Below, piece after piece: positions 20,948-30,629 of a stretch of 64,000 bases of DNA. Location: NCBI RefSeq assembly GCF_030269125.1, contig NZ_BSSM01000023.1, forward strand, positions 1 through 64,000, given 5' to 3'. Numbering within the stretch: the first letter of the stretch is position 1; each line of letters begins with the position of its first letter. This stretch comes from Streptomyces hygroscopicus subsp. hygroscopicus (lineage in GTDB: Bacteria; Actinomycetota; Actinomycetes; Streptomycetales; Streptomycetaceae). The notes below the pieces were generated by a model that ran no database searches, was not told where the DNA came from, and worked only from the letters and a program-made list of their open reading frames with translations. The translations under genes were made by a program, and so were the position numbers.

Positions 20948-23900
20948 TCACGCCCTCAGGCGCAGGCCCCGTGGGGTGGCCACGAAGCCCGCGGCTTCCA
21001 GGAGGGTGCCTATGGGCGAGGTCAGGGCCTGGGTGCCGTTGATCCGCTCGACGGTGACGGTGCCGAGGGAACCGGCTCGGGCGGCCGCGGCCAGGGCCTC
21101 GGCGGCCGTGCGCAGCCGGGGGTCGTCGGCGGCCCCGGTGTCCGGGGAGACCGGCCAGGCCAGGAGCGTCTTGCCGCCACGCTCCATGTACAGGGTCAGC
21201 TCGCCCTCCACCAGCACGACCAGGGAACCCGCCTTGCGGCCCGGCTTGTGTCCGGCGCCGGTCGGCGGCTCGGGCCAGGACAGGGCCGCGCCGTAGGCGT
21301 TCGCCGGGTCGGCCGCGGCGAGGACGACGGCACGGGAGTCGGGGGAGCGGTCCCTGCCGGAGCCCTGATAGGTCCCCAAGGCTCCACGCGGGCGCCGGCC
21401 GGTGGAACCGCCGCCCCGCGGACCGCCGTAGCCGGGGGCGGCGAAGGGGTCGGCGAGGTCGCGGGGCGAGACGTAGCCGCCGGGATCGCCGGACGGGTCG
21501 GCCGGCGGCCAGGTGAAGTCGCCGTCGAGACCGGGGTGGGCGAAGCCCGCTTCGGCGTCGGAAGCGGTGTGGCCGTGCGGTCCGCCGTCCGTGCCGGGGA
21601 AGCCGTCCGGGTCGGTCGGTCCGGGCGCGGCGAAGCCGTTGGCCGGGGAGGGCGGGGACTCGCCCCGGTCGCGGGCATTGGACACCGCGCGCAGCCGGTC
21701 CACCGCGCCGTTCATGGCGAACTGGGCCGCGCCGAGCCCCTCGACCACGTAACCGCGTCGGGCCTGGCCGCTGTCCTCGAAGGCGGACAGCACCCGGTAC
21801 ACCGCCGAGAAGCCACCCTCCACGCCCTCCGCGGTGACCGCTCCCCGGGTCACCACGCCGTGCCGGTCCAGCAGGGTGCGGGCCAGCGCGTGCGCGCGCA
21901 CGGTGGGGTCCGGCTCGGCCACGGGCAGCAGGGACCAGCGGCCCGCGACGGTCGGCGGGCCGGTGCGGGAGGCCGTGCGGGCCGCCGCCGTCAGGGAGCC
22001 GTACCGCCCGCGCGGCACCGCGCGCTTGGCACGGTGGGCGGTCGAACCCGCCGTGCGGCCCGAGCCCAGCAGGGAACGCATCGGCGCCAGCGTGTCGTTG
22101 GTGAGCCGACCCGACCACGCCAGGTCCCAGAGGACGTCGGCCAGTTGGGGGTCGGTCGCCTCGGGGTGCGTGGTGGCGCGGACCTGGTCGGCGATCTGCC
22201 GGAAGAAGAGGCCGTAGCCGCCGGACAGCGCGTCCAGGACGGACTGGTGGAGCGCGGTCGGCTCCAGGGGATGCGGCGCCGGGAGCAACAGCGGTGCCGT
22301 GTCCGCCAGATAGAGGGAGACCCAGCCGTCCTTGCCGGGCAGGGCGCCCGCGCCGGCCCACACCACCTCGCCGGCCGCGGTCAGCTCGTCCAGCATCGAC
22401 GGCGCGTAGTTCGCCACCCGGGACGGCAGCACCAGCTTCTCCAGCGCGGAGGCGGGCACGGAGGCGCCCTGCAACTGCTCGACGGCGCGCACCAGTCCGT
22501 CGATGCCGCGCAGCCCGTGCCCCTTGCCGATGTGCTGCCACTGCGGGAGGAACTGGGCGAGCGCGGCGGGCGGTACGGGTTCCAGCTCGTGCCGCAGAGC
22601 CGCCAGGGAGCGGCGGCGCAGTCGCCGCAGCACCGTGGCGTCGCACCACTCCTGGCCGATGCCCGCCGGATGGAACTCGCCCTGCACCACCCGGCCGCTC
22701 GCGGCGAGCCGCTGGAGGGCACCGTCGGTGATCGCCACGCCCAGGCCGAAGCGGTCGGCCGCGGTGGCCGAGGTGAACGGGCCGTGCGTACGGGCGTACC
22801 GCGCGAGGAGGTCGCCCAGCGGGTCCTTGACCGGTTCGGTGAAGGCCTCGGGGACGCCGACGGGCAGCGCGGTGCCGAGCGCGTCGCGTAGCCGGCCCGC
22901 GTCCTCGATCGCCGCCCAGTGGTCGGCGCCGGCGATCCGGACCTTGATCGCCCGGCGCGCCCCGGCCAGCTCGCGCACCCAGTGCGGATCCGCGCCCCGC
23001 GCCACCAACTCGGCCTCGGTGAGCGGGCCGAGCAGACGCAGCACGTCGGCGACGCCCTCCACGTCCTTGACCCGGCGGTCCTCGGTCAGCCACTGGAGTT
23101 CGCGCTCCAGCTCGGTCAGCATCTCGGCGTCGAGGAGTTCGCGCAGCTCCGCCTGGCCCAGCAGCTCGGCCAGCAGCCGGGAGTCCAGGGAGAGCGCGGC
23201 GGCCCGGCGCTCGGCCAGCGGGGAGTCGCCCTCGTACAGGAACTGGGCGACGTACCCGAACAGGAGGGAGCGGGCGAAGGGGGACGGCTCCGGGGTGGTG
23301 ACCTCGACCAGGCGCACCTTGCGGGACTCGATGTCGCCCATCAGCTCGGCGAGGCCGGGTACGTCGAAGACGTCCTGGAGGCATTCGCGGACGGCCTCCA
23401 GGACGATCGGGAACGAGCCGAACTCGCTCGCCACCTGGAGCAGTTGTGCCGCCCGCTGGCGCTGCTGCCACAGCGGGGTGCGCTTGCCCGGGTTGCGGCG
23501 CGGCAGCAGCAGGGCGCGGGCGGCGCACTCGCGGAACCGGGAGGCGAACAGGGCCGAGCCGCCGACCTGGTCGGTGACCACCTGGTCGACCTCGCCCTTG
23601 TCGAAGGCGACATCGGCCGCGCCGACGGGCGCCTGTTCGCTGTCGTACTCCGTGCCCGCCTTCACGGGCTCCTGGTCGAGCAGGTCGAGGCTCATCAGGT
23701 CGGCGTCGGGCAGGCGCAGCACGATGCCGTCGTCGGCGTGCATGACCTGCGCGTCCATGCCGTACCGCTCGGACAGCCGGGCGCCGAGCGCGAGGGCCCA
23801 GGGGGCGTGCACCTGGGCGCCGAAGGGGGAGTGCACGACGACCCGCCAGTCGCCCAGCTCGTCGCGGAAGCGCTCCACGACGATCGTGCGGTCGTCCGGG

Positions 23901-25906
23901 ACATGGCCGCAGGCCTCGCGCTGCTCCCGCAGATACGCCAGTACGTTGTCCGCCGCCCACGCGTCCAGGCCCGCGGCGAGCAGCCGCGGCCGGGCGTCGT
24001 CCGGGGACAGCGAGCCGACCTCGCGCAGGAACGCCCCTACCGCGCGGCCCAGTTCGAGCGGGCGGCCCAGCTGGTCGCCCTTCCAGAACGGCAGCCGGCC
24101 CGGCACGCCCGGCGCGGGGGAGACCAGGACCCGGTCGCGGGTGATGTCCTCGATGCGCCAGGAACTGGTGCCCAGTGTGAAGACGTCGCCCACCCGGGAC
24201 TCGTAGACCATCTCCTCGTCCAGCTCCCCGACCCGGCCGCCGCCCTTCTTGGGGTCGGACCCGGCGAGGAAGACCCCGAACAGGCCCCGGTCCGGGATGG
24301 TGCCGCCGGAGGTGACGGCCAGCCGCTGGGCGCCCGGACGGCCGGTGATGGTGCCCGCCACCCGGTCCCACACCACACGGGGGCGCAGTTCAGCGAACGC
24401 GTCCGACGGGTAGCGCCCCGCGAGCATGTCGAGGACCGCGGTGAACGCCGACTCCGGGAGCGCGGCGAAGGGGGCCGCGCGGCGCACCATGGCCAGCAGG
24501 TCGTCGAACTGCCAGGTGTCCATCGCCGTCATGGCGACGAGTTGCTGGGCAAGGACGTCCAGCGGGTTCGCGGGCACCTTCAGGGACTCGATGGCACCCG
24601 TGCGCATCCGCTCGGTCACGACGGCCGCCTGCACCAGGTCGCCCCGGTACTTGGGGAAGACGACGCCGGTGGAGACGGCGCCCACCTGGTGTCCGGCACG
24701 GCCGACGCGCTGGAGCCCGGAGGCCACCGAGGGCGGGGACTCCACCTGGACGACGAGATCGACGGCGCCCATGTCGATGCCCAGCTCCAGGCTGGAGGTG
24801 GCGACCACGGCGGGCAACCGGCCCGCCTTCAGGTCCTCCTCGACCAGCGCGCGCTGCTCCTTGGACACCGAGCCGTGGTGGGCGCGGGCGATCACCGGGG
24901 GCGCGCCCTGGGCCGCGCCCGAGCCGCCCATCAGCTGGGCCGGGGCGTGGTGCTCGGCCAGCGGCTCGCCCGTGGCGCGTTCGTACGCGATCTCGTTGAG
25001 CCGGTTGCACAGGCGCTCGGCGAGGCGCCGGGAGTTGGCGAAGACGATGGTGGAGCGGTGCGACTGGACCAGGTCGGCGATCCGCTCCTCCACATGCGGC
25101 CAGATCGACGGCCGCTCCCCGCCGTCGGCCGCGTCGGTGGCCGGGGAGCCGCCCAGCTCGCCCATGTCCTCGATCGGCACGACCACGGAGAGGTCGAACT
25201 CCTTGCCGGACGCGGGCTGGACGGTCTCCACCTTGCGGCGCGGCGAGAGGTAGCGGGCGATCTCGTCCACCGGGCGCACGGTCGCCGACAGGCCGATCCG
25301 CCGGGCCGGCTTCGGCAGCAGTTCGTCGAGGCGCTCCAGGGAGAGCGCGAGATGCGCGCCGCGCTTGGTGCCGGCGACCGCGTGCACCTCGTCCAGGATC
25401 ACCGTCTCCACTCCGGTGAGCGCGTCGCGGGTGGCCGAGGTCAGCATCAGGAAGAGCGACTCGGGGGTGGTGATCAGGATGTCCGGCGGGCGCGTGGACA
25501 GGGCGCGGCGCTCGGCGGCCGGGGTGTCGCCGGAGCGGATGCCGACCTTGACCTCGGGCTCGGGCAGCCCGAGGCGCACGGACTCCTGGCGGATACCGGT
25601 CAGCGGGCTGCGCAGATTGCGCTCGACGTCGACCGCGAGGGCCTTCAGCGGTGAGACGTACAGCACCCGGCAGCGCTTGCGCGGGTCGGCCGGGGGCGGC
25701 GTCGAGGCCAGCTGGTCCAGGGCGGCGAGGAACGCGGCCAGCGTCTTGCCCGACCCGGTCGGCGCGACCACCAGCACGTCCGAGCCCGCCTGGATGGCCT
25801 GCCACGCGCCCGCCTGGGCCGCGGTGGGCGCGGAGAACGCCCCCGCGAACCAGCCGCGGGTCGCGGGGGAGAAGCCATCGAGGGCCCGGTGTGCGGAGCT
25901 GACCAT
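20948..25906 (-). CDS. lhr: Lhr-type ATP-dependent DNA helicase
   Basis: 1652 aa from ATG 25906 (AGGATGG 4 nt upstream; an upstream in-frame start at 25960 is less good). Superfamily 2 helicase: Walker A APTGSGKT (K54), DEVH box, LSATVRP motif III and QRVGRAGHQ motif VI in residues 20-520. Then come the Lhr winged-helix and DEAD-associated domain (about 600-900) and a long C-terminal domain (about 900-1652) of the HTH-42/AlkZ-like type. Lhr is a 3'-5' single-strand translocase that unwinds RNA:DNA hybrids, induced by DNA damage in mycobacteria. A Gly/Pro-rich insert (about 1410-1520; GFAAPGPTDPDGFPGTDGG) is poorly conserved in the family. Divergent from the AraC gene. Confidence 0.95.
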   Translation of the reverse strand: MVSSAHRALDGFSPATRGWFAGAFSAPTAAQAGAWQAIQAGSDVLVVAPTGSGKTLAAFLAALDQLASTPPPADPRKRCRVLYVSPLKALAVDVERNLRSPLTGIRQESVRLGLPEPEVKVGIRSGDTPAAERRALSTRPPDILITTPESLFLMLTSATRDALTGVETVILDEVHAVAGTKRGAHLALSLERLDELLPKPARRIGLSATVRPVDEIARYLSPRRKVETVQPASGKEFDLSVVVPIEDMGELGGSPATDAADGGERPSIWPHVEERIADLVQSHRSTIVFANSRRLAERLCNRLNEIAYERATGEPLAEHHAPAQLMGGSGAAQGAPPVIARAHHGSVSKEQRALVEEDLKAGRLPAVVATSSLELGIDMGAVDLVVQVESPPSVASGLQRVGRAGHQVGAVSTGVVFPKYRGDLVQAAVVTERMRTGAIESLKVPANPLDVLAQQLVAMTAMDTWQFDDLLAMVRRAAPFAALPESAFTAVLDMLAGRYPSDAFAELRPRVVWDRVAGTITGRPGAQRLAVTSGGTIPDRGLFGVFLAGSDPKKGGGRVGELDEEMVYESRVGDVFTLGTSSWRIEDITRDRVLVSPAPGVPGRLPFWKGDQLGRPLELGRAVGAFLREVGSLSPDDARPRLLAAGLDAWAADNVLAYLREQREACGHVPDDRTIVVERFRDELGDWRVVVHSPFGAQVHAPWALALGARLSERYGMDAQVMHADDGIVLRLPDADLMSLDLLDQEPVKAGTEYDSEQAPVGAADVAFDKGEVDQVVTDQVGGSALFASRFRECAARALLLPRRNPGKRTPLWQQRQRAAQLLQVASEFGSFPIVLEAVRECLQDVFDVPGLAELMGDIESRKVRLVEVTTPEPSPFARSLLFGYVAQFLYEGDSPLAERRAAALSLDSRLLAELLGQAELRELLDAEMLTELERELQWLTEDRRVKDVEGVADVLRLLGPLTEAELVARGADPHWVRELAGARRAIKVRIAGADHWAAIEDAGRLRDALGTALPVGVPEAFTEPVKDPLGDLLARYARTHGPFTSATAADRFGLGVAITDGALQRLAASGRVVQGEFHPAGIGQEWCDATVLRRLRRRSLAALRHELEPVPPAALAQFLPQWQHIGKGHGLRGIDGLVRAVEQLQGASVPASALEKLVLPSRVANYAPSMLDELTAAGEVVWAGAGALPGKDGWVSLYLADTAPLLLPAPHPLEPTALHQSVLDALSGGYGLFFRQIADQVRATTHPEATDPQLADVLWDLAWSGRLTNDTLAPMRSLLGSGRTAGSTAHRAKRAVPRGRYGSLTAAARTASRTGPPTVAGRWSLLPVAEPDPTVRAHALARTLLDRHGVVTRGAVTAEGVEGGFSAVYRVLSAFEDSGQARRGYVVEGLGAAQFAMNGAVDRLRAVSNARDRGESPPSPANGFAAPGPTDPDGFPGTDGGPHGHTASDAEAGFAHPGLDGDFTWPPADPSGDPGGYVSPRDLADPFAAPGYGGPRGGGSTGRRPRGALGTYQGSGRDRSPDSRAVVLAAADPANAYGAALSWPEPPTGAGHKPGRKAGSLVVLVEGELTLYMERGGKTLLAWPVSPDTGAADDPRLRTAAEALAAAARAGSLGTVTVERINGTQALTSPIGTLLEAAGFVATPRGLRLRA

Positions 25907-26013
25907 GCGTCCATCCTGCACCCGACCACTGACAATCGTGCTGACCTGGGCAAATGCCACGATCCTGCGGGGGGCGAGGGCGGGACGCGGCCGATGCGGC
26001 GGACAATGGGCCC

Positions 26014-26943
26014 ATGGCAGGCACGGCTGGACGGCAGGAGGACCGCCCGCCCCGGGACCCGGCGCGGCGACCGGTGGAGCGGGCGCGGCACTGGCGCTAC
26101 GAGGAGCTGCCCGGCGTCGACCTGCTGCGCGCCCGGTACGTCCACAAGACCTTCGTGCGGCACACCCACGAGAATTTCGTGATCGCCGCCATCGTCGACG
26201 GTGTCGAGGTGTTCCACCACGGCGGCTCCGACGTGTCCGCGGGCGCGGGCGCCCTCGCGCTGGTCAACCCGGACACCCCGCACACCGGCCGGGCCGGGGT
26301 CCCGGAGGGCTGGCGGTACGGCGCGGTCTATCCCTCGCCCGAGGTGGTGGCGGCGATAGCGGCGGAGACCACGACGCTGCGCGGCACCCCCGGTTTCGTC
26401 AGCCCCGTCCTCGACGACCCGTCGACCGTCCGTCTCGTGCACGAGGTGCTGCGCGCCGCCGAGGAGGGCGACGCGCTGGCCGCCGACACCCTGCTGCGGG
26501 TTGCCGTGACCCGGCTGCTCCGGCTGAACGGCGGACCGCTGCCCGAGCGGCGGCGGCGCACGGCCGGGGCGCGGATCGCGGCCCGCGCGCGGGCCGTGCT
26601 GGAGGAGCGCATGGCCGGGCCGCCGACCCTGGAACGGCTCGCCGGCGATCTCGGGACCAGCCCGTTCGCGCTGCTGCGGGCCTTCCGGGACAGCTACGGC
26701 ATGCCGCCGCACACCTGGCTGACCGATGCCCGGGTACGCCGCGCGCGACTGCTGCTGGACACCGGGATGCGGCCCGCCGAGGCGGCCGTCGCCGTCGGCT
26801 TCAGCGACCAGCCGCACCTCAACCGGCACTTCGCCCGGATCGTCGGCGTGCCTCCGGGCGCCTACCAGCGTGAGCGCGGCGGCGCGGGCGGGCGCGGGAA
26901 CGCGAACAGTCGGAGGCGCAAGAACGTACAAGACTCGGACTGA
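26014..26943 (+). CDS. AraC-family transcriptional regulator
   Basis: 309 aa from ATG 26014. N-terminal cupin-like sensor domain (about 25-150; RHTHENFVIAAIVDGVEVF, ALALVNPDTPHTG) and a C-terminal double HTH (about 200-295; FALLRAFRDSYGMPPHTWLTDARVRRARLLL, then AAVAVGFSDQPHLNRHFARIVGVPPGAY). It sits 23 bp upstream of azlC on the same strand and is the obvious candidate regulator of azlCD. The inducer is not readable from sequence. Confidence 0.92.
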   Translation: MAGTAGRQEDRPPRDPARRPVERARHWRYEELPGVDLLRARYVHKTFVRHTHENFVIAAIVDGVEVFHHGGSDVSAGAGALALVNPDTPHTGRAGVPEGWRYGAVYPSPEVVAAIAAETTTLRGTPGFVSPVLDDPSTVRLVHEVLRAAEEGDALAADTLLRVAVTRLLRLNGGPLPERRRRTAGARIAARARAVLEERMAGPPTLERLAGDLGTSPFALLRAFRDSYGMPPHTWLTDARVRRARLLLDTGMRPAEAAVAVGFSDQPHLNRHFARIVGVPPGAYQRERGGAGGRGNANSRRRKNVQDSD

Positions 26944-26966
26944 CGTTCGTCCGTACGGTCCCGGGT

Positions 26967-27704
26967 GTGGCACAGCGGACAACAGCACCAGCGGACATGG
27001 CCGACGGCGTGGCCAAGCCGGACGCGGCCGTCGTACGGGACGCCCTCGGGGTCGGCGTCGCCGTGGGCCTGTCCGGGTTCGCCTTCGGGGTGACCTCGGC
27101 CGGCAGCGGGCTCGGACTCCTCCAGACCTGTGTTCTCAGCCTCCTGGTGTTCACGGGTGCCTCCCAGTTCGCCCTGGTCGGAGCGCTCGCGGCCGGGGGC
27201 AGCCCGTACACCGCCGCGGCCGGTGCCTTCTTCCTGGGCGTCCGCAACGCGTTCTACGGGCTGCGTCTGTCGCAGCTGCTCGCGCTTCCGCGCGCGGTAC
27301 GGCCTCTCGCCGCCCAGTGGGTGATCGACGAGACCACGGCGGTCACCCTGGCGCAGCCCACCCGGCGCGCGGCGCGGATCGGCTTCACGGTCACCGGGCT
27401 CACCCTCTACGTGCTGTGGAACCTCACCACCCTGCTCGGCGCCCTGGGCGCCAAGGCCATCGGCGACACGCGCGCGTGGGGCCTGGACGCGGCCGGTCCC
27501 GCGGTGTTCCTGGCCCTGCTCGCGCCGATGCTGAGGTCGGCCACCGAGCGCGCCGTCGCGGGCCTCGCGGTGCTGCTGGGCCTCGGACTGCTGCCCGTCC
27601 TGCCGGCCGGGGTGCCGGTCCTGGCGGCGGCGCTGGCCGCGCCGGTCGCCCTGTTCGTATCGGGACGGAAGGCCATGGAGAAGGATGCGGAGGAGCGCCG
27701 GTGA
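26967..27704 (+). CDS. azlC: AzlC-family branched-chain amino-acid exporter subunit
   Basis: 245 aa from GTG 26967; ATG 26997 is an alternative. About seven hydrophobic segments with the AzlC signature (TGASQFALVGALAAGG, FFLGVRNAFYGLRLS). AzlC and AzlD together form exporters of branched-chain amino acids and analogues. Its stop overlaps the azlD GTG start, so the two are translationally coupled, as expected for a two-subunit membrane pump. Confidence 0.92.
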   Translation: MAQRTTAPADMADGVAKPDAAVVRDALGVGVAVGLSGFAFGVTSAGSGLGLLQTCVLSLLVFTGASQFALVGALAAGGSPYTAAAGAFFLGVRNAFYGLRLSQLLALPRAVRPLAAQWVIDETTAVTLAQPTRRAARIGFTVTGLTLYVLWNLTTLLGALGAKAIGDTRAWGLDAAGPAVFLALLAPMLRSATERAVAGLAVLLGLGLLPVLPAGVPVLAAALAAPVALFVSGRKAMEKDAEERR

Positions 27705-28009
27705 ACACCTGGATCGCGATCGGCCTGACCGTGCTCGGCTGTTACGCCGTCAAGCTGGCGGGCCTTCTGGTGCCGGCCCACGTCATCGAGCGACCGCTCG
27801 TGCGCCGCCTCGCCGCCCTGTTGCCCGTCGCCCTCCTCGCCGCGCTCACCGCGCAGCAGACGTTCGCCCAGGGGCACGCGCTGGTGCTGGACGCCAGGGC
27901 CGCGGGGCTCGGCGCGGCCGCCGTGGCACTGGTGCTGCGTGCGCCGTTCCTGGTGGTCGTCGCGGCGGCCGTGGTGGTGACGGCGGGCGTGCGGGCCCTC
28001 GGCGGCTGA
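27701..28009 (+). CDS. azlD: AzlD-family branched-chain amino-acid exporter subunit
   Basis: 102 aa from GTG 27701, overlapping azlC by 4 nt (GTGA). Four hydrophobic segments, with family motif TVLGCYAVKLAGLLVP near the N-terminus and RRLAALLPVALLAALTAQQTF. It is the small partner of AzlC. A hairpin follows at 28015-28038. Confidence 0.92.
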   Translation: MNTWIAIGLTVLGCYAVKLAGLLVPAHVIERPLVRRLAALLPVALLAALTAQQTFAQGHALVLDARAAGLGAAAVALVLRAPFLVVVAAAVVVTAGVRALGG

Positions 28010-28014
28010 GCCCT

Positions 28015-28038
28015 GTGCGCCGGATGAGCCGGGCGCAC
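28015..28038. terminator. hairpin between convergent azlD and 28054 gene
   Basis: GTGCGCC (28015-28021) pairs with GGCGCAC (28032-28038). It lies in the 44-bp space between convergent genes. No T tract; bidirectional use inferred. Confidence 0.4.
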
Positions 28039-28053
28039 CGGGTTTGAGGCGGG

Positions 28054-29022
28054 TCAGCCCACAAAGCGGCCGTACGCCCGCAGGGTGCACAGCGCCTCGA
28101 TCGTCGCCATGGAGCGCGCCTCCAGCGCGGGGACCGGCGCCCACCGGCGCCGGCGGATCGGCCAGCCGCCGTCCTCCCGCTGCCCGGCGGCCAGGTGGTC
28201 GAGTGAGCGCGCCATCTCGTCGTCGGTGAACCAGGCGCGCGCGAGGGAGGCGGGACTCCTGGCGAAGTCGTGCGGGAAGTGGTGCCCGCCCGGGGCGTGG
28301 CCGGGCACCGCCGTACGGGCGTCGAGCCGGTCAGGGTCCAGCACCGCGAGCCCCTGCCTCCGTACCAGGCGGCCGAGCCGGTCCGCGGCGGCCTGCGCGC
28401 GCGGGCGGTCGGGGACGGCGTCCAGGAAGGTGACGGCGGCCTGCACCTCGTACGGATGCGCCTCCTCCAGGGTCTCCACGGTCTGCCAGCAGAAGTCGGT
28501 GGCCCGGAACAGCCAGGCGTGCCACACCTCGTTGCGGTGCAGGAGCCCCACCACGGGGCCGGTGGTCAGCAGTGAGCCGCGCCCGTCCCCCGGGCCGGGG
28601 GGACCGGCGGCGGGAAGCTCGTCGACGGCCGGCGTCGCGGGATAGCCGTGCGCGCTCGGGTGGACCGTCGGCAGCGCGCCGTCCGCCGTCGAGACGGAGG
28701 TCAGATAGCGGCACACCCGCTCCACCCGCTGCCCGCCACACCGTCCGACGGCGTCCAGGACGCGCAGCGCGTGGGCGGTGTGCAGGGGCTGGCTCACGGG
28801 GCCGCGCAGATCGGGTTCCAGGGCGTGCCCGTACCCGCCGTCCTCGTTGCGATAGGCATCCAGCGCCGCCTCCACCGCGTCCGCGGTGCCGCGCAGGAAG
28901 TGGTACGCGAAGAGGCGCTGCTCCAGCACGCGCGCGGTGAGCCACACGAACTGCTCGGCGCTGAAGAGCGGGGAGCGCGCCGGGGGCGCGCAGGGGAGTG
29001 GGGAAGCTCCGGTTTCGGCCAT
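28054..29022 (-). CDS. hypothetical protein with terpenoid-cyclase-like repeats
   Basis: 322 aa. Repeats such as DAYRNEDGGYGHALEPDLRGP and GQREDGGWPI resemble the QW-type repeats of alpha/alpha-barrel prenyltransferase/squalene-cyclase folds, but no DCTAE or DDXXD catalytic motif is visible. It has no signal peptide and is probably a soluble cytoplasmic protein. Function is unknown; enzymatic activity cannot be claimed. It is convergent with azlD and is the last gene before the left direct repeat at 29099. Confidence 0.7.
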   Translation of the reverse strand: MAETGASPLPCAPPARSPLFSAEQFVWLTARVLEQRLFAYHFLRGTADAVEAALDAYRNEDGGYGHALEPDLRGPVSQPLHTAHALRVLDAVGRCGGQRVERVCRYLTSVSTADGALPTVHPSAHGYPATPAVDELPAAGPPGPGDGRGSLLTTGPVVGLLHRNEVWHAWLFRATDFCWQTVETLEEAHPYEVQAAVTFLDAVPDRPRAQAAADRLGRLVRRQGLAVLDPDRLDARTAVPGHAPGGHHFPHDFARSPASLARAWFTDDEMARSLDHLAAGQREDGGWPIRRRRWAPVPALEARSMATIEALCTLRAYGRFVG

Positions 29023-29330
29023 GCGTCAGACCGTAGGACGGAATGCGCCCGTGGCAAGCGGTCCCGGGCGGGCCCCACTCTCAGGGGCGGGATGCCGGAT
29101 TCACGCGGTTGACGGTCTTCCGGCAGCGGACGGCCCGCGCCTCTCGGAGCGGACCTGCGGCCGGCTCCGCCTGACGGTGTCCTGACAGGTCGAGCGGTGT
29201 GGTCCATTGCCCGGTTCCGGCAATCCGTACGAGGCCCCGGCGCCGCCGTTCGGCCGGGTTCCGGGTCCGGCGCCGGGAACGCCCGCCGCGGGACACCGGC
29301 GATCGAGCCGCCGGCGCGCTCCCCCCGGGT
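29023..29330. other. intergenic region with decayed DUF3046 start
   Basis: 308 bp. Its only recognisable content is the 36-nt element at 29099-29134. No convincing promoter or gene was found on either strand; the region should contain the promoter of the minus-strand gene ending at 28054. Confidence 0.6.
29099..29134 (+). repeat. left copy of DUF3046 5'-end direct repeat
   Basis: 33 of 36 positions match 43532-43567, the start of the DUF3046 gene. All three differences are T in the intact copy and C here, and one converts the ATG to ACG. Weaker similarity extends about 20 nt to the left (GCGGG-ATG-GGA pattern). It looks like a decayed duplicate of that gene's beginning. Confidence 0.75.
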
Positions 29331-30629
29331 TCAAGCCAGGGCGAAGTAGCGCAGCCACACGTAGACCAGGGAGATGCCCACGGTCGCGGCGGTCACGATC
29401 AGGCCGTACTTGGTGAACTGCCAGAAGGAGATGGCCTGGCGGTTGCGTTCGGCGATGCCGAGGACCACGACGTTCGCGGAGGCGCCGATCGCGGTGGCGT
29501 TGCCGCCGAGGTCGGCGCCGAGCGCGAGGGCCCACCACAGCACGTGGTGCCCGTTGCCGCCCATGTCGTGCACGAGACCGCTGGTGATGGGCGCCATGGT
29601 GGCGACGTAGGGGATGTTGTCGACGATGCCCGAGAGCACCGCCGAGCCGCCGAGCAGGGTCAGGCTCCCGCCCAGCTCGTTGCCGCCGATCAGGTCGGCC
29701 AGGGTGCGGGAGATCCCGTCGACGACCCCCGTGTCGATGAGCCCGCCGATCATGATGAACAGCCCGGCGAAGAAGGCGAGCGTGGGCCACTCCACCTCCG
29801 CCAGGACGTCGTTGGTCTCCACGGCGGAGACGGCGACGAGCAGTCCCGCGCCGAGCAGGGCGACGACGCTGGGCTGGTAGTGCAGCACCGGGTGCAGCAC
29901 GAAGCCGGCCACGACCAGGGTCAGCACGACCAGCCCCTGCACCATCAGCCGCCGGTCCTTGATGGCCTCGCGTTCCTCCAGCGCCATGATCTCGTCGGCG
30001 CGTTCCTCGTCGTAGACGAACGACGAGCGGAACATCACCCGGCACAGCACGAGGAGGACGGCCACCAGGACGACGGCCAGGGGGGCGAGGTGGACGAGGA
30101 AGTCGTTGAAGGTCAGGCCGGCCCGGCTGCCGATGATGATGTTCGGCGGGTCGCCGACCAGGGTCGCTATGCCACCGATGTTCGACGCCATCACCTCGGC
30201 GATCAGGAAGGGCGCCGATGCCAGTGCGAGGCGTTCGCACACCAGCAGGGTGACCGGGGCGACCAGCAGCACGGTGGTGACGTTGTCCAGGAGCGCGGAG
30301 GCCGTCGCCGTGATGACGACGAGCATGGCCATGACCCGGAAGGGTCTGGCTCTGGCCTTCTTGACCGCCCAGATCGCCAGGTACTCGAACATGCCGGTCT
30401 TCTTCAGCACGCCGACGATCGTCATCATGCCCATCAGCAGGAAGACGACGTTCCAGTCGATACCGGAGTCCTGCGAGTAGAACGCCGAGACGTCGTCGGT
30501 GGCGCCGATCGCCAGCATCAGGCCCGCGCCACCGAGGGCTACGGCGACGCGGTGGATCTTCTCACTGATGATCAGGGCGTACGCGCCGACGAACACGGCG
30601 ATCGCCGCCCAGCTGTGCCAGTCGTTCAC
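29331..30629 (-). CDS. ArsB/NhaD-type (ion transporter superfamily) permease
   Basis: 432 aa from GTG 30629, about 11 membrane segments. Family motifs: DNVTTVLLVAPVTLL, ASNIGGIATLVGDPPNIIIGS in the first half and GIVDNIPYVATMAP with ADLGGNATAIGASANVVVLG in the second. These are the paired re-entrant helices of the NhaD/ArsB/CitT fold. The substrate could be Na+/H+ or an anion; with an antiporter and the Kdp pump nearby, cation exchange is the better guess. It overlaps the upstream antiporter gene by 4 nt (GTGA), so the two form an operon. Confidence 0.85.
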   Translation of the reverse strand: MNDWHSWAAIAVFVGAYALIISEKIHRVAVALGGAGLMLAIGATDDVSAFYSQDSGIDWNVVFLLMGMMTIVGVLKKTGMFEYLAIWAVKKARARPFRVMAMLVVITATASALLDNVTTVLLVAPVTLLVCERLALASAPFLIAEVMASNIGGIATLVGDPPNIIIGSRAGLTFNDFLVHLAPLAVVLVAVLLVLCRVMFRSSFVYDEERADEIMALEEREAIKDRRLMVQGLVVLTLVVAGFVLHPVLHYQPSVVALLGAGLLVAVSAVETNDVLAEVEWPTLAFFAGLFIMIGGLIDTGVVDGISRTLADLIGGNELGGSLTLLGGSAVLSGIVDNIPYVATMAPITSGLVHDMGGNGHHVLWWALALGADLGGNATAIGASANVVVLGIAERNRQAISFWQFTKYGLIVTAATVGISLVYVWLRYFALA

